33,126 bases of DNA, taken from Paludibacteraceae bacterium. GTDB lineage: Bacteria; Bacteroidota; Bacteroidia; Bacteroidales; Paludibacteraceae. How positions within the stretch are numbered: position 1 is the stretch's first letter; each line of letters begins with the position of its first letter. The stretch is taken from positions 1-33,126 of the forward strand of contig JAKSKV010000034.1 in the NCBI GenBank assembly GCA_024401555.1, read 5' to 3'. Shown here one piece after another: positions 1 through 7,144 of this stretch. The notes below the pieces were generated by a model. That model worked only from the letters and a program-made list of their open reading frames with translations. It was not told where the DNA came from and made no database searches. Made by a program: the position numbers and the translations under genes.

Positions 1-2
1 TG

Positions 3-281
3 ACCATCTCCTTCACCGGAAGTTATGGCAATGTGGATTGGATCCAATTGGGCGATTCGCAAAGCACAGGCATGGGTGATGTGATGGGCGAGACATCGGA
101 GAGCGGTCTCTATGAATTATATACCATCATAGGTGGTTACATAGGTGAGGTGCGAATCCCTTGCGCTTTGGACCAACCGGTGGTGGATAGCGTATTGAGA
201 AAAAAAGGTATTAGAACCGGTGTTTATGTGTTGGTGGATCGTCAACGCAAAAAGGCGCATAAAGTGGAATTTGTGGAATAA
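3..281 (+). CDS. C-terminal end of a secreted carbohydrate-active protein (CBM6-like module plus sorting-type tail), 5' truncated
   Basis: The frame is open from the left window edge, so the gene begins outside; the GTG at 33 is internal. The first visible residues (ISFTGSYGNVDWIQLGD) closely resemble the last strand of the CBM6 module in the next gene (IAGSYVNVDWLAFT), so this is probably the end of a carbohydrate-binding module. The tail ends with GVYVLVDRQRKKAHKVEFVE, which has the hydrophobic-then-basic form of C-terminal sorting or tail segments on Bacteroidales secreted proteins. The catalytic part cannot be seen. A strong terminator follows about 70 bp after the stop. The module assignment rests on similarity to its neighbour and is inferred. 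Confidence 0.6.
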   Translation, partial: TISFTGSYGNVDWIQLGDSQSTGMGDVMGETSESGLYELYTIIGGYIGEVRIPCALDQPVVDSVLRKKGIRTGVYVLVDRQRKKAHKVEFVE

Positions 282-349
282 TTATTGACGAATGGTAGGT
301 AGAAAAATACGATTCTCCCAAGGGAAATGATTGTATTTTTATATTTATA

Positions 350-383
350 AAGGGCGGAATATCAGTATATTCCGCCCTTTTTT
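350..383 (+). terminator. Rho-independent terminator
   Basis: A perfect 13-bp stem (350-362 with 367-379, core GGGCGGAATA) with a 4-nt loop runs into six T residues. It ends transcription of the upstream carbohydrate-active gene. Confidence 0.9.
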
Positions 384-474
384 GTGAATTTTGTGGCAGA
401 AAATAATCGTGAAGATTGGTGCGATATTAATGATGGATGAAAGGATATTAATGTACCTGTTTCCCTTACAGCCT

Positions 475-482
475 TACTTTTG
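475..482 (+). promoter_or_regulatory. Bacteroidota-type -7 promoter box
   Basis: TACTTTTG matches the TAnnTTTG -7 consensus of Bacteroidota. It lies about 30 bp upstream of the start codon at 512, just after an intergenic terminator. No clean -33 TTTG was found at the expected spacing. Confidence 0.55.
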
Positions 483-511
483 CATCAAATCAAAATCAAA
501 ACATTTAAACC

Positions 512-2455
512 ATGAAAGTCATTTTTAGAACAATCGCATCGTTCATGTTGTTGGCAAATGTTTCCATTGCCTCTGCGGTTACATTAAAAGTGGAATTGGG
601 CGATAGCATTCGTCCTGTGACGCATTGCGCTTCGGGTTCCCTTTATGGTATCACGGAGAATGAACCAAGAGATATTCAAGGTCTGGTGGCTCCGTTGAAG
701 CCACACATGTTCTGCCAACCGCCAGAGGGACAAAGTTACAACCAACACCCTTATGGAGATGGTTACATCGTGGCGAAGAGAATCAAGGATATTCCGGGTG
801 CGGCGGTACAGATCACTTTGCCTGACCTTTTGCCGAACTGGCCCTACAAGTGGCCTGGCATCAATAGCTGGCTCAGCTCCGTGGAGAAGCAGGTCAAGAG
901 AAGATTCAGCGAAGGGGTGGATAACATCCATAGTTACGTAATCTGGAATGAGCCAGACGGTACTTGGAACAATAACAATGGTGATATCAAATCGACGGTA
1001 TGGAAACCAACTTATGAGTTGCTCCGCAAATTGGACCCTAAGACTCCTATCGTCGGTCCGTGTATCGCCTACTACCACGAACAGAGAATGAGAGAGTTCT
1101 TGAAGTATTGCAAAGAGAACAACTGTTTGCCCGATATGATCTGTTGGCACCAATGGGGTAGTGGCGGATTGGCCGGCGCTGTGAATAGTGTCCGCAAGTT
1201 GCAGCAAGAGTTGGGAATTCCTGAGCGTCCATACTGTATCAACGAATACTGTGCGGGTTCTGATGCGGAAAACCAGAAGTATGAGGGTTGTCCGGGATAC
1301 TCCGTACCGTTCATCGCGAAGTTCGAGCGTTACGGCATCGAGAGCGCGACCATCTCATGGTGGCACGTGCCGCACCCAGGCCGTTTGGGCAGTTTGTTGA
1401 CCGACGATGGCCAGAAGGGCGGCGGTTGGTGGCTATACAAGTGGTATGGCGATATGGAGGGATATATGTCTAAGGTGACTCCTCCAAACGATAACAGCGA
1501 TGGTGTGGATGGCTTCGCGTGCGTGGATAGAGCCCACAACTGCGCAAGCATCGTTGTCGGTGGCAAGACATTGGGTACAACTGATGTGGTCATCTCAAAG
1601 ATACCAGACTTCCTTAGCGGCACTGTTAGGGTTAGGGTGGAGCGTGTGACTTGGAAGAGCATCAATACCCCTGTAAATGGCACGGAATTGGTTTCCGAGT
1701 CAGATATGACTGTCAACGGAGGTACGCTTACCGTCCCTGTTAGGATCGAGAGCGAGTTGTATGGTTACCGTGTGTACATCACGCCGCTCAATGTGCCTCA
1801 AAACCCTTACAATGACAAGATGGCCACGATCCCAGGTCGTGTGGAGGCGGAACTTTTCGATGTTGCTGGCCAAGGTTTTTCTTTCTATGATAACGATGAT
1901 GAAAACAAAGGTGACGCGAAGTTCCGTACCAACGAAGGGGTGGATATCGTGAAGGCTGGCGAAGGCATGGCAATCGGATATACCGAGAAGGGAGAGTGGA
2001 CCGAATATACCATTGATGTGACGGAAACCAACGAGTATGACATCACAGCTAATGTCTCCAATGGAGGCGAGGTGGAGGGGTTTAAGTTGTTCCTCGATGA
2101 CAAGGAGTTGACCACATCCTATACCATTCCCAAGACTTGCGACGATTGGAGCGTATATGAGGAGGTCTCTGTAGCGAAGAGTCGCATCGAAAAGGGGCAG
2201 CACATTCTGAAACTTCAGATTGCGGGAAGCTATGTCAATGTGGATTGGTTGGCTTTCACGGTTCATGATCCTACCGGTTTGGAGGATATCGATACCCTTG
2301 GCTGGGAAGATGTTGAGAACATGGCGGATGCCGAATTCTATGATATGGAGGGTATGCGCGTCAGCAGAGGTGCGTTGCAGTTGGGCAGGGCCTATATTGC
2401 GGTCACTCCACAAAACCGAAAGGGTGTGAAGTTTGTAAAATATGAAAACAGATAA
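512..2455 (+). CDS. Secreted clan GH-A type glycoside hydrolase with C-terminal CBM6 module
   Basis: A 647-residue exported protein. Residues 1-22 form a signal peptide (hydrophobic core, SIASA cleavage). The catalytic region, about 35-430, looks like a clan GH-A TIM barrel: WNEPD places a candidate acid/base Glu at residue 147, and CINEYC a candidate nucleophile at Glu245. The start of the mature protein (ASGSLYGITE) resembles GH39-like xylosidase/arabinosidase-type enzymes, but I cannot fix the family. Residues about 440-583 are a classic CBM6 beta-sandwich (VEAE start, GEWTEYTIDV, YVNVDWLAF end). A tail (EFYDMEGMRVSR, then GRAYIAVTP) resembles degenerate type IX sorting or Bacteroidales tail domains. 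It has its own -7 box and terminator, so it is probably monocistronic; substrate is likely a plant or host polysaccharide. Confidence 0.8.
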   Translation: MKVIFRTIASFMLLANVSIASAVTLKVELGDSIRPVTHCASGSLYGITENEPRDIQGLVAPLKPHMFCQPPEGQSYNQHPYGDGYIVAKRIKDIPGAAVQITLPDLLPNWPYKWPGINSWLSSVEKQVKRRFSEGVDNIHSYVIWNEPDGTWNNNNGDIKSTVWKPTYELLRKLDPKTPIVGPCIAYYHEQRMREFLKYCKENNCLPDMICWHQWGSGGLAGAVNSVRKLQQELGIPERPYCINEYCAGSDAENQKYEGCPGYSVPFIAKFERYGIESATISWWHVPHPGRLGSLLTDDGQKGGGWWLYKWYGDMEGYMSKVTPPNDNSDGVDGFACVDRAHNCASIVVGGKTLGTTDVVISKIPDFLSGTVRVRVERVTWKSINTPVNGTELVSESDMTVNGGTLTVPVRIESELYGYRVYITPLNVPQNPYNDKMATIPGRVEAELFDVAGQGFSFYDNDDENKGDAKFRTNEGVDIVKAGEGMAIGYTEKGEWTEYTIDVTETNEYDITANVSNGGEVEGFKLFLDDKELTTSYTIPKTCDDWSVYEEVSVAKSRIEKGQHILKLQIAGSYVNVDWLAFTVHDPTGLEDIDTLGWEDVENMADAEFYDMEGMRVSRGALQLGRAYIAVTPQNRKGVKFVKYENR

Positions 2456-2482
2456 TATCCTAAGTTAATACGTGTTAGTTTG

Positions 2483-2518
2483 AATGCCCAGTTGCTGTGA
2501 AGTGACTGGGCATTTTTT
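2483..2518 (+). terminator. Rho-independent terminator
   Basis: Stem AATGCCCAGT (2483-2492) pairs with ACTGGGCATT (2505-2514) and the T run extends to 2518. It terminates the glycoside hydrolase gene just before the first repeat copy. Confidence 0.9.
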
Positions 2519-2535
2519 CTTAGAGTCATAGGGTT

Positions 2536-2741
2536 GTTAGGCGGAAATCTTTGCGTACGCCTCGTTGATTTTGGCCATCATCGCCTCGCATTCCTCTTTA
2601 CGGTTGGCGTTTTTCGGAAGGTCAGGATGGTGCTGTAGCGCCAATTGGTGTTCCGTACGGCAGTGTATGGTTGCCTAATAATTACGTTAGAAATATTTGA
2701 AAATAAGATTTCTCTGTTTGAAATAGTGAATGTGAAACAAG
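2536..2741. repeat. Repeat copy 1: displaced 3' end of the djlA-like gene plus shared cassette leader
   Basis: Bases 2536-2648 nearly duplicate the 3' end of the intact J-domain gene at 4852-5631. In minus-strand translation they give the end of the J domain, through HHPDLPKN and INEAYAKIS, and then a different stop context (AYAKISA, stop). They differ from copy 2 at two positions in 113 bp. Homology to the gene stops exactly at the 8-bp palindrome CCAATTGG (2641-2648). From 2649 to 2741 a second shared segment, absent from the intact gene, leads into the cassette and resembles the leader of copy 2. The copy has no start and is not expressed protein; it fills most of the 342-bp gap between 2456 and 2797. 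Confidence 0.93.
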
Positions 2742-2797
2742 GATTTAGCAATAAGTTTAGTTATTTTTGTGTTAAATATAATTTCAAAATCAAATGT

Positions 2798-3136
2798 ATG
2801 CGAGGAAAAGAGAAGTGTAAGATCTTAAGGGAAATCAGACAGCGTATCGCTTCGGAGAATGATATTCCATTTGTGACCAGTGAGTGTCAACACAAAGGGG
2901 AGTGTAAAGGTACTTGCCCGAAGTGTGAGGCGGAACTAAGATTCCTGGAGAGGGAGTTGGAGAAGCGTGGTAAATGGAAGATGTTGATTCCAGCGACAGG
3001 AATCGCGGCGTTATCGTTGGCATCATGCGGAGATCCTATGGAAGGGGACATTGCTTTCGATCCAATTCCGGTAGATACCACTGTCACCGACACTACGAAC
3101 CCCGTGACTACGGATTATCAATTTCCGCAAGAATAG
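2798..3136 (+). CDS. Small Cys-rich protein with internal lipobox-like segment, candidate radical SAM substrate
   Basis: A 112-residue protein. The ATG at 2798 is preferred because upstream in-frame sequence belongs to the repeat leader. Residues 1-57 are charged and helical with a CX5CX3CX2C cluster (C30, C36, C40, C43; ECQHKGECKGTCPKCE), plausibly metal-binding. A basic stretch (EKRGKWK) and a hydrophobic segment follow (62-76), ending in LASC-G at Cys77, which resembles a lipoprotein signal but sits unusually far from the N terminus. The last 35 residues are acidic and Thr-rich (VDTTVTDTTNPVTTDY). Its TAG stop overlaps the GTG start of the radical SAM gene by one base (TAGTG), indicating coupled translation. 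I recognise this kind of small protein beside radical SAM genes in Bacteroidales but no established function; a RiPP-type precursor is an inference. Confidence 0.75.
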   Translation: MRGKEKCKILREIRQRIASENDIPFVTSECQHKGECKGTCPKCEAELRFLERELEKRGKWKMLIPATGIAALSLASCGDPMEGDIAFDPIPVDTTVTDTTNPVTTDYQFPQE

Positions 3137-3768
3137 TGGTAAACATAGAGGCTCCCATTATAGGGATTGAAAGGCATCGACTGGCATCCGACGGGCAAGG
3201 AGTAACCACTTTGGTGGGCTTCTGGGGTTGTCCGTTGCAGTGCAAGTATTGCCTGAATCCTCAATCTTGGAAGGTGAAACCAACCCGTTTTTATACACCG
3301 GAGGAGCTGATGGCCATTGTCAGCATTGATCAGCTCTACTTTATGGCGACAGGGGGTGGTGTTACTTTCGGGGGCGGGGAGCCGTTGCTCTATTCCGACT
3401 TTGTCGTAGCTTTTCGAGCGCTCTGCGGTGAAACGTGGAATCTTTCCGTGGAGACATCTCTGAATGTCCCGACATCCCAATTGGAGAAAATCTTTCCTGC
3501 GGTGAACCACTTCATTGTGGATTTAAAGGAGTCAAACGAGTCGATTTACCGTTCATATACAGGCAAGGGGAACCAGCAGGTCATCGACAACCTAAATTGG
3601 CTTTTGGCGCATTTGGCAGTGGAAAATATAACCGTTAAGTTGCCTCATATCCCAGGGTACAATACAGCGGACGATGTGGCGGCCAGCGAGGCTTGGCTGA
3701 AGGAGTTGGGAATCTTTCGGATAGACCATCTCACCTATCGTACCGATGAACATATCAAGAAGGTCTAG
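3136..3768 (+). CDS. Minimal radical SAM protein (activase/maturase-like)
   Basis: About 210 residues from the GTG that overlaps the upstream stop; a longer open frame upstream runs through the small protein in another frame and is not used. GFWGCPLQCKYC carries the CX3CX2C motif (C32, C36, C39) that binds the 4Fe-4S cluster in radical SAM enzymes. VTFGGGEPLL is the Gly-Glu motif contacting S-adenosylmethionine, and VDLKE resembles glycyl-radical activases of the PflA/YjjW group. The chain is short for that group and lacks extra ferredoxin-like clusters. No glycyl-radical enzyme lies in the window; the only partner is the translationally coupled Cys-rich small protein, which suggests it acts on that peptide. 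The exact reaction cannot be read from sequence. Confidence 0.82.
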   Translation: MVNIEAPIIGIERHRLASDGQGVTTLVGFWGCPLQCKYCLNPQSWKVKPTRFYTPEELMAIVSIDQLYFMATGGGVTFGGGEPLLYSDFVVAFRALCGETWNLSVETSLNVPTSQLEKIFPAVNHFIVDLKESNESIYRSYTGKGNQQVIDNLNWLLAHLAVENITVKLPHIPGYNTADDVAASEAWLKELGIFRIDHLTYRTDEHIKKV

Positions 3769-3777
3769 TGAAGAGAC

Positions 3778-3993
3778 GTTAGGCGGAAATCTTTGCGTAC
3801 GCCTCGTTGATTTTGGCCATCATCGCCTCGCATTCCTCCTTACGGTTCGCGTTTTTCGGAAGGTCAGGATGGTGCTGTAGCGCCAATTGGATGTTTCCTA
3901 CGGCAATGTACGGTTGCCAAATAATTACGTTAGAAATATTTGAAAGTAAAAAAGAAATCGTACCTTTGTTTAAAATAGTGAATGTGAAACAAG
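3778..3993. repeat. Repeat copy 2: displaced 3' end of the djlA-like gene plus shared cassette leader
   Basis: Bases 3778-3890 match copy 1 at 111 of 113 positions and match the intact gene's 3' end (4867-4969) except at two positions near the stop. The gene-derived part again ends at the palindrome CCAATTGG (3883-3890). Bases 3891-3993 share with copy 1 the segments TACGGCA, AATAATTACGTTAGAAATA and ATAGTGAATGTGAAACAAG. The repeat sits between the end of the radical SAM gene and the start of the two-TM gene, so each cassette is bounded on both sides by djlA 3'-end sequence. All copies are in the same orientation. Confidence 0.93.
3961..3968 (+). promoter_or_regulatory. -7 promoter box inside the repeat leader
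   Basis: TACCTTTG fits TAnnTTTG and lies about 70 bp upstream of the gene at 4040, within the leader shared by both cassettes. The equivalent place in copy 1 (near 2711-2720) has lost a clean match, so the first cassette may be expressed more weakly or from another site. Confidence 0.55.
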
Positions 3994-4039
3994 TTATATA
4001 GTAATAAGATTAATATTATGGGTGGTGATTGAGTGAAAT

Positions 4040-4795
4040 ATGGAGTGGTTAAAGAAGTATTGGTTAAACTTGCTTAATATTTCAGCAAGTTTGTGTTCTA
4101 TTGCAAGTATTCTTCTTCTTTTGTTTGCTGATAAAGACAAAGCCTTATTAGCGTTGGTTTTTGTTGTTATTTTTCTAAGTGCTGTTTTAGTTGTCATCAT
4201 AGTTGGAATCTTCAGATTTACAAAGAAGGAGAATGTTGAGGATTTTAAAATAGTAACTATATCTGCATCCTATGAAACATTCGACAAAAGTAAGGCAGAA
4301 TATAATGTCTATAAGGTTATTCAATCGAAGGTGGCTTGCTTGACAACAGTCAAACAGCAATTTAAGTGGACAGGAACAAATCAGCCTGAATTGTCTTCAG
4401 ATTTTCAGGATATAAAAAAAATAAATGTTCTGAATGATGAGGAAGCCTACGATAATGTAATTTTAGGCATTAGGAATCCTATTTTATATAATGGAACAAC
4501 GACAATTCATTTAAAGGCTAAATTGGATGATTATGATGGCAAATCTAAACCTCTATTAAGTCAAAGGATTGAGTTCCCCGTTGATTTGGCAAGGTTAAGG
4601 GTTGTCTTAAGGGACAAATCGGATTCGTTTGACAAAGTTGCGTATTTAGAAAAACGGAAAATCAAGTGTTCCCCATTAACTTCTGATTATAAGATTGTTG
4701 AGTCTATATCTTTTGACAAGGCAAGTAAGAGTTACAGTTATAATTTGATTAATCCTGAAGTGGGTTATATATATCGAATTAGATGGGAAAAATAG
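4040..4795 (+). CDS. Two-TM membrane-anchored protein of unknown function
   Basis: 251 residues. Two hydrophobic segments (about 11-29 and 35-58), separated by a short charged turn (ADKDKA), form a membrane hairpin. Residues 60-251 are soluble and look beta-strand rich, with no motif I recognise. The gene is visibly AT-richer than the flanking housekeeping genes and lies between two djlA 3'-end repeats, both signs of acquisition. The overall shape, a 2TM hairpin followed by a beta-rich domain, is reminiscent of membrane effectors in bacterial anti-phage systems such as the S-2TM-beta class, but no nucleotidyltransferase or other defence gene is adjacent, so this is only a suggestion. The start at 4040 is the first ATG after the leader. 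Confidence 0.7.
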   Translation: MEWLKKYWLNLLNISASLCSIASILLLLFADKDKALLALVFVVIFLSAVLVVIIVGIFRFTKKENVEDFKIVTISASYETFDKSKAEYNVYKVIQSKVACLTTVKQQFKWTGTNQPELSSDFQDIKKINVLNDEEAYDNVILGIRNPILYNGTTTIHLKAKLDDYDGKSKPLLSQRIEFPVDLARLRVVLRDKSDSFDKVAYLEKRKIKCSPLTSDYKIVESISFDKASKSYSYNLINPEVGYIYRIRWEK

Positions 4796-4851
4796 TACGA
4801 AAGTAGTTTGCTTTTTTAGTTGCTTTAGGATATTTATATTGTTGTCCATTT

Positions 4852-5631
4852 TTAAACATTACCACTAATCTTCGCATACGCCTCGTTGATTTTGGCCATC
4901 ATCGCCTCGCATTCCTCCTTACGGTTCGCGTTTTTCGGAAGGTCAGGATGGTGCTGTAGCGCCAATTGGTGATAAGCCCTCTTCACCTCTTCAGGAGAGG
5001 CGTTCTCGGATAAGCCCAACAAATTGTAGTAGGGCTTTAGGTAGTTAATGGAGTTACTGTAGCTCCTTCTCTCTTGGTGGTCGGTATGGTAGGAGTAGGA
5101 GTCGAACTCCGTGCGCAACGGCTGAAAACGTTGGTTGAAATAGTTGATCCAATGTTCGTTGAAATTGGCTCCTTTCATGATCGTTTGCAACAACTTCCAT
5201 TCATCATTTTTGATGCCGTCTTCTGTGGCTGCCAACTTAAAGAATAGGGTAACTATACTCTTCCATGTTCCGGTTTCTTGTTTTCTGATATATGCGAAAG
5301 CTTCTGCCAAAGTCTTATCCAACGATGGATTGTCCAAGAAGGGAATGGCGTCGTCGCTATAGGTCTCTTTTAAAATATCTACTTGATTCGCTCGGGCGGA
5401 GGGGTTGAGTTGCGTGATTTGCCGTATGATCACGGAGAGATAGACGCCCTCCTTTTTGTAGTGTTTATATTTACGCACATATCTACGCAAACGGGTATCC
5501 CAGAAGTATGAGAAATAGTTTCTCTTTACCCTTTTTGCCGAAGTGTCAAAATATATTAACAATGGCGCAAGGATAATAACGATGATCGAGGCGATGAAGT
5601 TGAATATTCTATAGTATGTGATCTTTCTCAT
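4852..5631 (-). CDS. DjlA-like membrane-anchored J-domain protein
   Basis: 259 residues. An N-terminal transmembrane segment (about 10-28) is followed by a charged linker, a helical TerB-like middle region (about 75-190), and a C-terminal J domain (about 200-256) with the invariant HPD at 228-230. J domains stimulate DnaK ATPase; DjlA-type proteins do this at the inner membrane. It is the last gene of a minus-strand operon, five bases after yjbQ. Its last ~34 codons (from the CCAATTGG at 4962-4969 to near the stop) are present twice more at 2536-2648 and 3778-3890. The intact copy ends KISGNV, the displaced copies KISA, so its very 3' end appears to have been replaced. Confidence 0.85.
   Translation of the reverse strand: MRKITYYRIFNFIASIIVIILAPLLIYFDTSAKRVKRNYFSYFWDTRLRRYVRKYKHYKKEGVYLSVIIRQITQLNPSARANQVDILKETYSDDAIPFLDNPSLDKTLAEAFAYIRKQETGTWKSIVTLFFKLAATEDGIKNDEWKLLQTIMKGANFNEHWINYFNQRFQPLRTEFDSYSYHTDHQERRSYSNSINYLKPYYNLLGLSENASPEEVKRAYHQLALQHHPDLPKNANRKEECEAMMAKINEAYAKISGNV
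4867..4969. repeat. Repeat copy 3: 3' end of the intact djlA-like gene
   Basis: This is the in-gene version of the 103-bp sequence displaced at 2536-2648 and 3778-3890. It differs from copy 2 at only two positions, both close to the stop codon. The inner boundary is the palindrome CCAATTGG (4962-4969), beyond which the gene continues while the other copies change to the cassette leader. Confidence 0.93.
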
Positions 5632-5636
5632 AGCTA

Positions 5637-6047
5637 TTATTCATAAATAGTGGCTACAATTTTTCTTGCACCCCCTGCTGCGCGGAATTCGCAGAGATAA
5701 ATGCCCTGCCAAGTACCCAAGTTGAGTCTGCCATTCGTGATGGGGATGTTGAGGCTCACACCAAAGAGGGAACTCTTCGCATGGGCGGGCATATCGTCAT
5801 CTCCTTCCAAAGTATGGTCGTAGAAGGGTTGGTTCTCAGGAACCATCTTATTGAGGATCTTCTCCATGTCACTGCGCACATCCGGATCCGCGTTCTCGTT
5901 GATGGAGAGGGCGCAAGAGGTGTGCTTCACAAATAGATTCAATAGGCCTGTTTTAGGCAATGGGGGCAGTTGCTCCAAGATTTCTCTGGTGACAAGGTGG
6001 CAGCCCCTGCGTTTGGCCGACAGTGCGAATTCTACTTGTTGTATCAT
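5637..6047 (-). CDS. yjbQ: YjbQ family protein (UPF0047)
   Basis: 136 residues, the usual length. It shows the family's HTSCALSINENAD signature near residue 63, the acidic DDDMPAHAKSSLFG segment and the GTWQGIYLCEFR strand near the C terminus. Members form small trimers and have been reported to show weak thiamine phosphate synthase activity, but the physiological role is unsettled. It lies between rluD (11-bp gap) and the djlA-like gene (5-bp gap), consistent with one transcript. Confidence 0.9.
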   Translation of the reverse strand: MIQQVEFALSAKRRGCHLVTREILEQLPPLPKTGLLNLFVKHTSCALSINENADPDVRSDMEKILNKMVPENQPFYDHTLEGDDDMPAHAKSSLFGVSLNIPITNGRLNLGTWQGIYLCEFRAAGGARKIVATIYE

Positions 6048-6058
6048 GGTGGATGGCT

Positions 6059-7144
6059 CTAATCGTCAAGATTTCCTCCTTGGGCGAATCTGCGCCACTT
6101 TTCGATGAGTTGGCGGAAATCATCGGGCCATTCAGAGTCGAAATAGAGCTCTTCGCCAGTGGTAGGGTGGACAAAGCCCAAGGTCTTGGCGTGGAGAGCT
6201 TGCCTTGGGCAAATCTCCAAGCAGTTCTTCACGAATTGTTTGTATTTAGCGGTGGTGTTGCCGCGTAGAATTTCCTTGCCGCCATAGCGTTCATCCGCAA
6301 AGAGGGTGTGTCCGATGTGTTTCATGTGGACACGTATTTGGTGGGTACGGCCTGTCTCCAATCTACACTCCACGAGGGTAACGTAGCCGAAACGCTCCAA
6401 TACACGGTAGTGTGTCACCGCATGTTTGGCATTGGGATTTTCACCTTCGGGGAAGACGGTGAAGAGCATACGATCCTTCGGGTCGCGGCCCAGGTCACCT
6501 GTGATGGTTCCTTCATCCTCCACGATATTTCCCCAAACCAAGGCATTGTAGAGTCGCTTGGTCGTTTTATTGAAAAATTGTTTGCCCAAATGGGTCTTCG
6601 CATCCTCGTTCTTGGCGATGACCAATAGGCCGGAGGTGTCTTTGTCGATGCGGTGGACCAGTCCCAATCGGGGGTCATCCACATTGAAATCAGGGTTGTC
6701 CTTGAGATACCAAGCCAATGCGTTGAGCAGGGTGCCTTGGAAGTTGCCGAAACCTGGATGCACCACCATACCTGGTTGTTTGTTGACCAATACGACATCC
6801 TTGTCCTCATAGACGACGTTGATAGGAATATCCTGTGGGATGATCTCAAAGTCTGATGGTGGGTAGGAGAGCATAACGGATATCACATCCAATGGCTTCA
6901 CGCGGTAGTTGGATTTTACGGGATTACCGTTGACGAGAATGCACTTCGCGTCGGCCGCATCCTGGATACGGTTGCGGGAGATGTTGGACATGATATTCAC
7001 CAGATACTTGTCGATACGGACCAACGAGTGCCCCTTTTCGACCGTAAACCGGAAGTGTTCGTGGAACTGTCCGTCGCCTCCCAATTCGGCGCCGCCTTCT
7101 CCCTCCTCGTTCTCTAAATCTTCAAGTGTCTCCTCTGCGATCAT
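6059..7144 (-). CDS. rluD: RluA/RluD family 23S rRNA pseudouridine synthase
   Basis: 361 residues. An acidic N-terminal extension (1-30) precedes an S4 RNA-binding domain (about 40-95) and the pseudouridine synthase domain. HRIDKDTSGLL places the catalytic Asp at 167, and RTHQIRVHMKHIGH is the conserved second motif. S4 plus this core is the RluC/RluD layout; the RluD assignment (U1911/1915/1917 region of 23S rRNA) is the usual one but is not proven here. Its start overlaps the PASTA gene stop by four bases (ATGA), indicating translational coupling. Confidence 0.9.
   Translation of the reverse strand: MIAEETLEDLENEEGEGGAELGGDGQFHEHFRFTVEKGHSLVRIDKYLVNIMSNISRNRIQDAADAKCILVNGNPVKSNYRVKPLDVISVMLSYPPSDFEIIPQDIPINVVYEDKDVVLVNKQPGMVVHPGFGNFQGTLLNALAWYLKDNPDFNVDDPRLGLVHRIDKDTSGLLVIAKNEDAKTHLGKQFFNKTTKRLYNALVWGNIVEDEGTITGDLGRDPKDRMLFTVFPEGENPNAKHAVTHYRVLERFGYVTLVECRLETGRTHQIRVHMKHIGHTLFADERYGGKEILRGNTTAKYKQFVKNCLEICPRQALHAKTLGFVHPTTGEELYFDSEWPDDFRQLIEKWRRFAQGGNLDD

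Noticed and set aside
1700-2413. Long minus-strand ORF opposite the glycoside hydrolase
   Set aside because: It is a mirror of the codon pattern of the clear plus-strand gene, with no domain or signal features.
2645-2797. 50-residue upstream extension of the small Cys-rich protein
   Set aside because: It lies in the repeat leader, which in copy 2 precedes a different gene, so it is untranslated leader and promoter DNA.
2974-3135. Long N-terminal extension of the radical SAM frame
   Set aside because: It overlaps the small Cys-rich gene in another frame and has no radical SAM features; the GTG coupled to the TAG stop is a better start.
2536-3890. Repeats at 2.5 and 3.8 kb as a CRISPR array or IS ends
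   Set aside because: Only two to three copies of more than 100 bp, identical to coding sequence of the J-domain gene, in direct orientation; there are no regular spacers, no terminal inverted repeats and no transposase.
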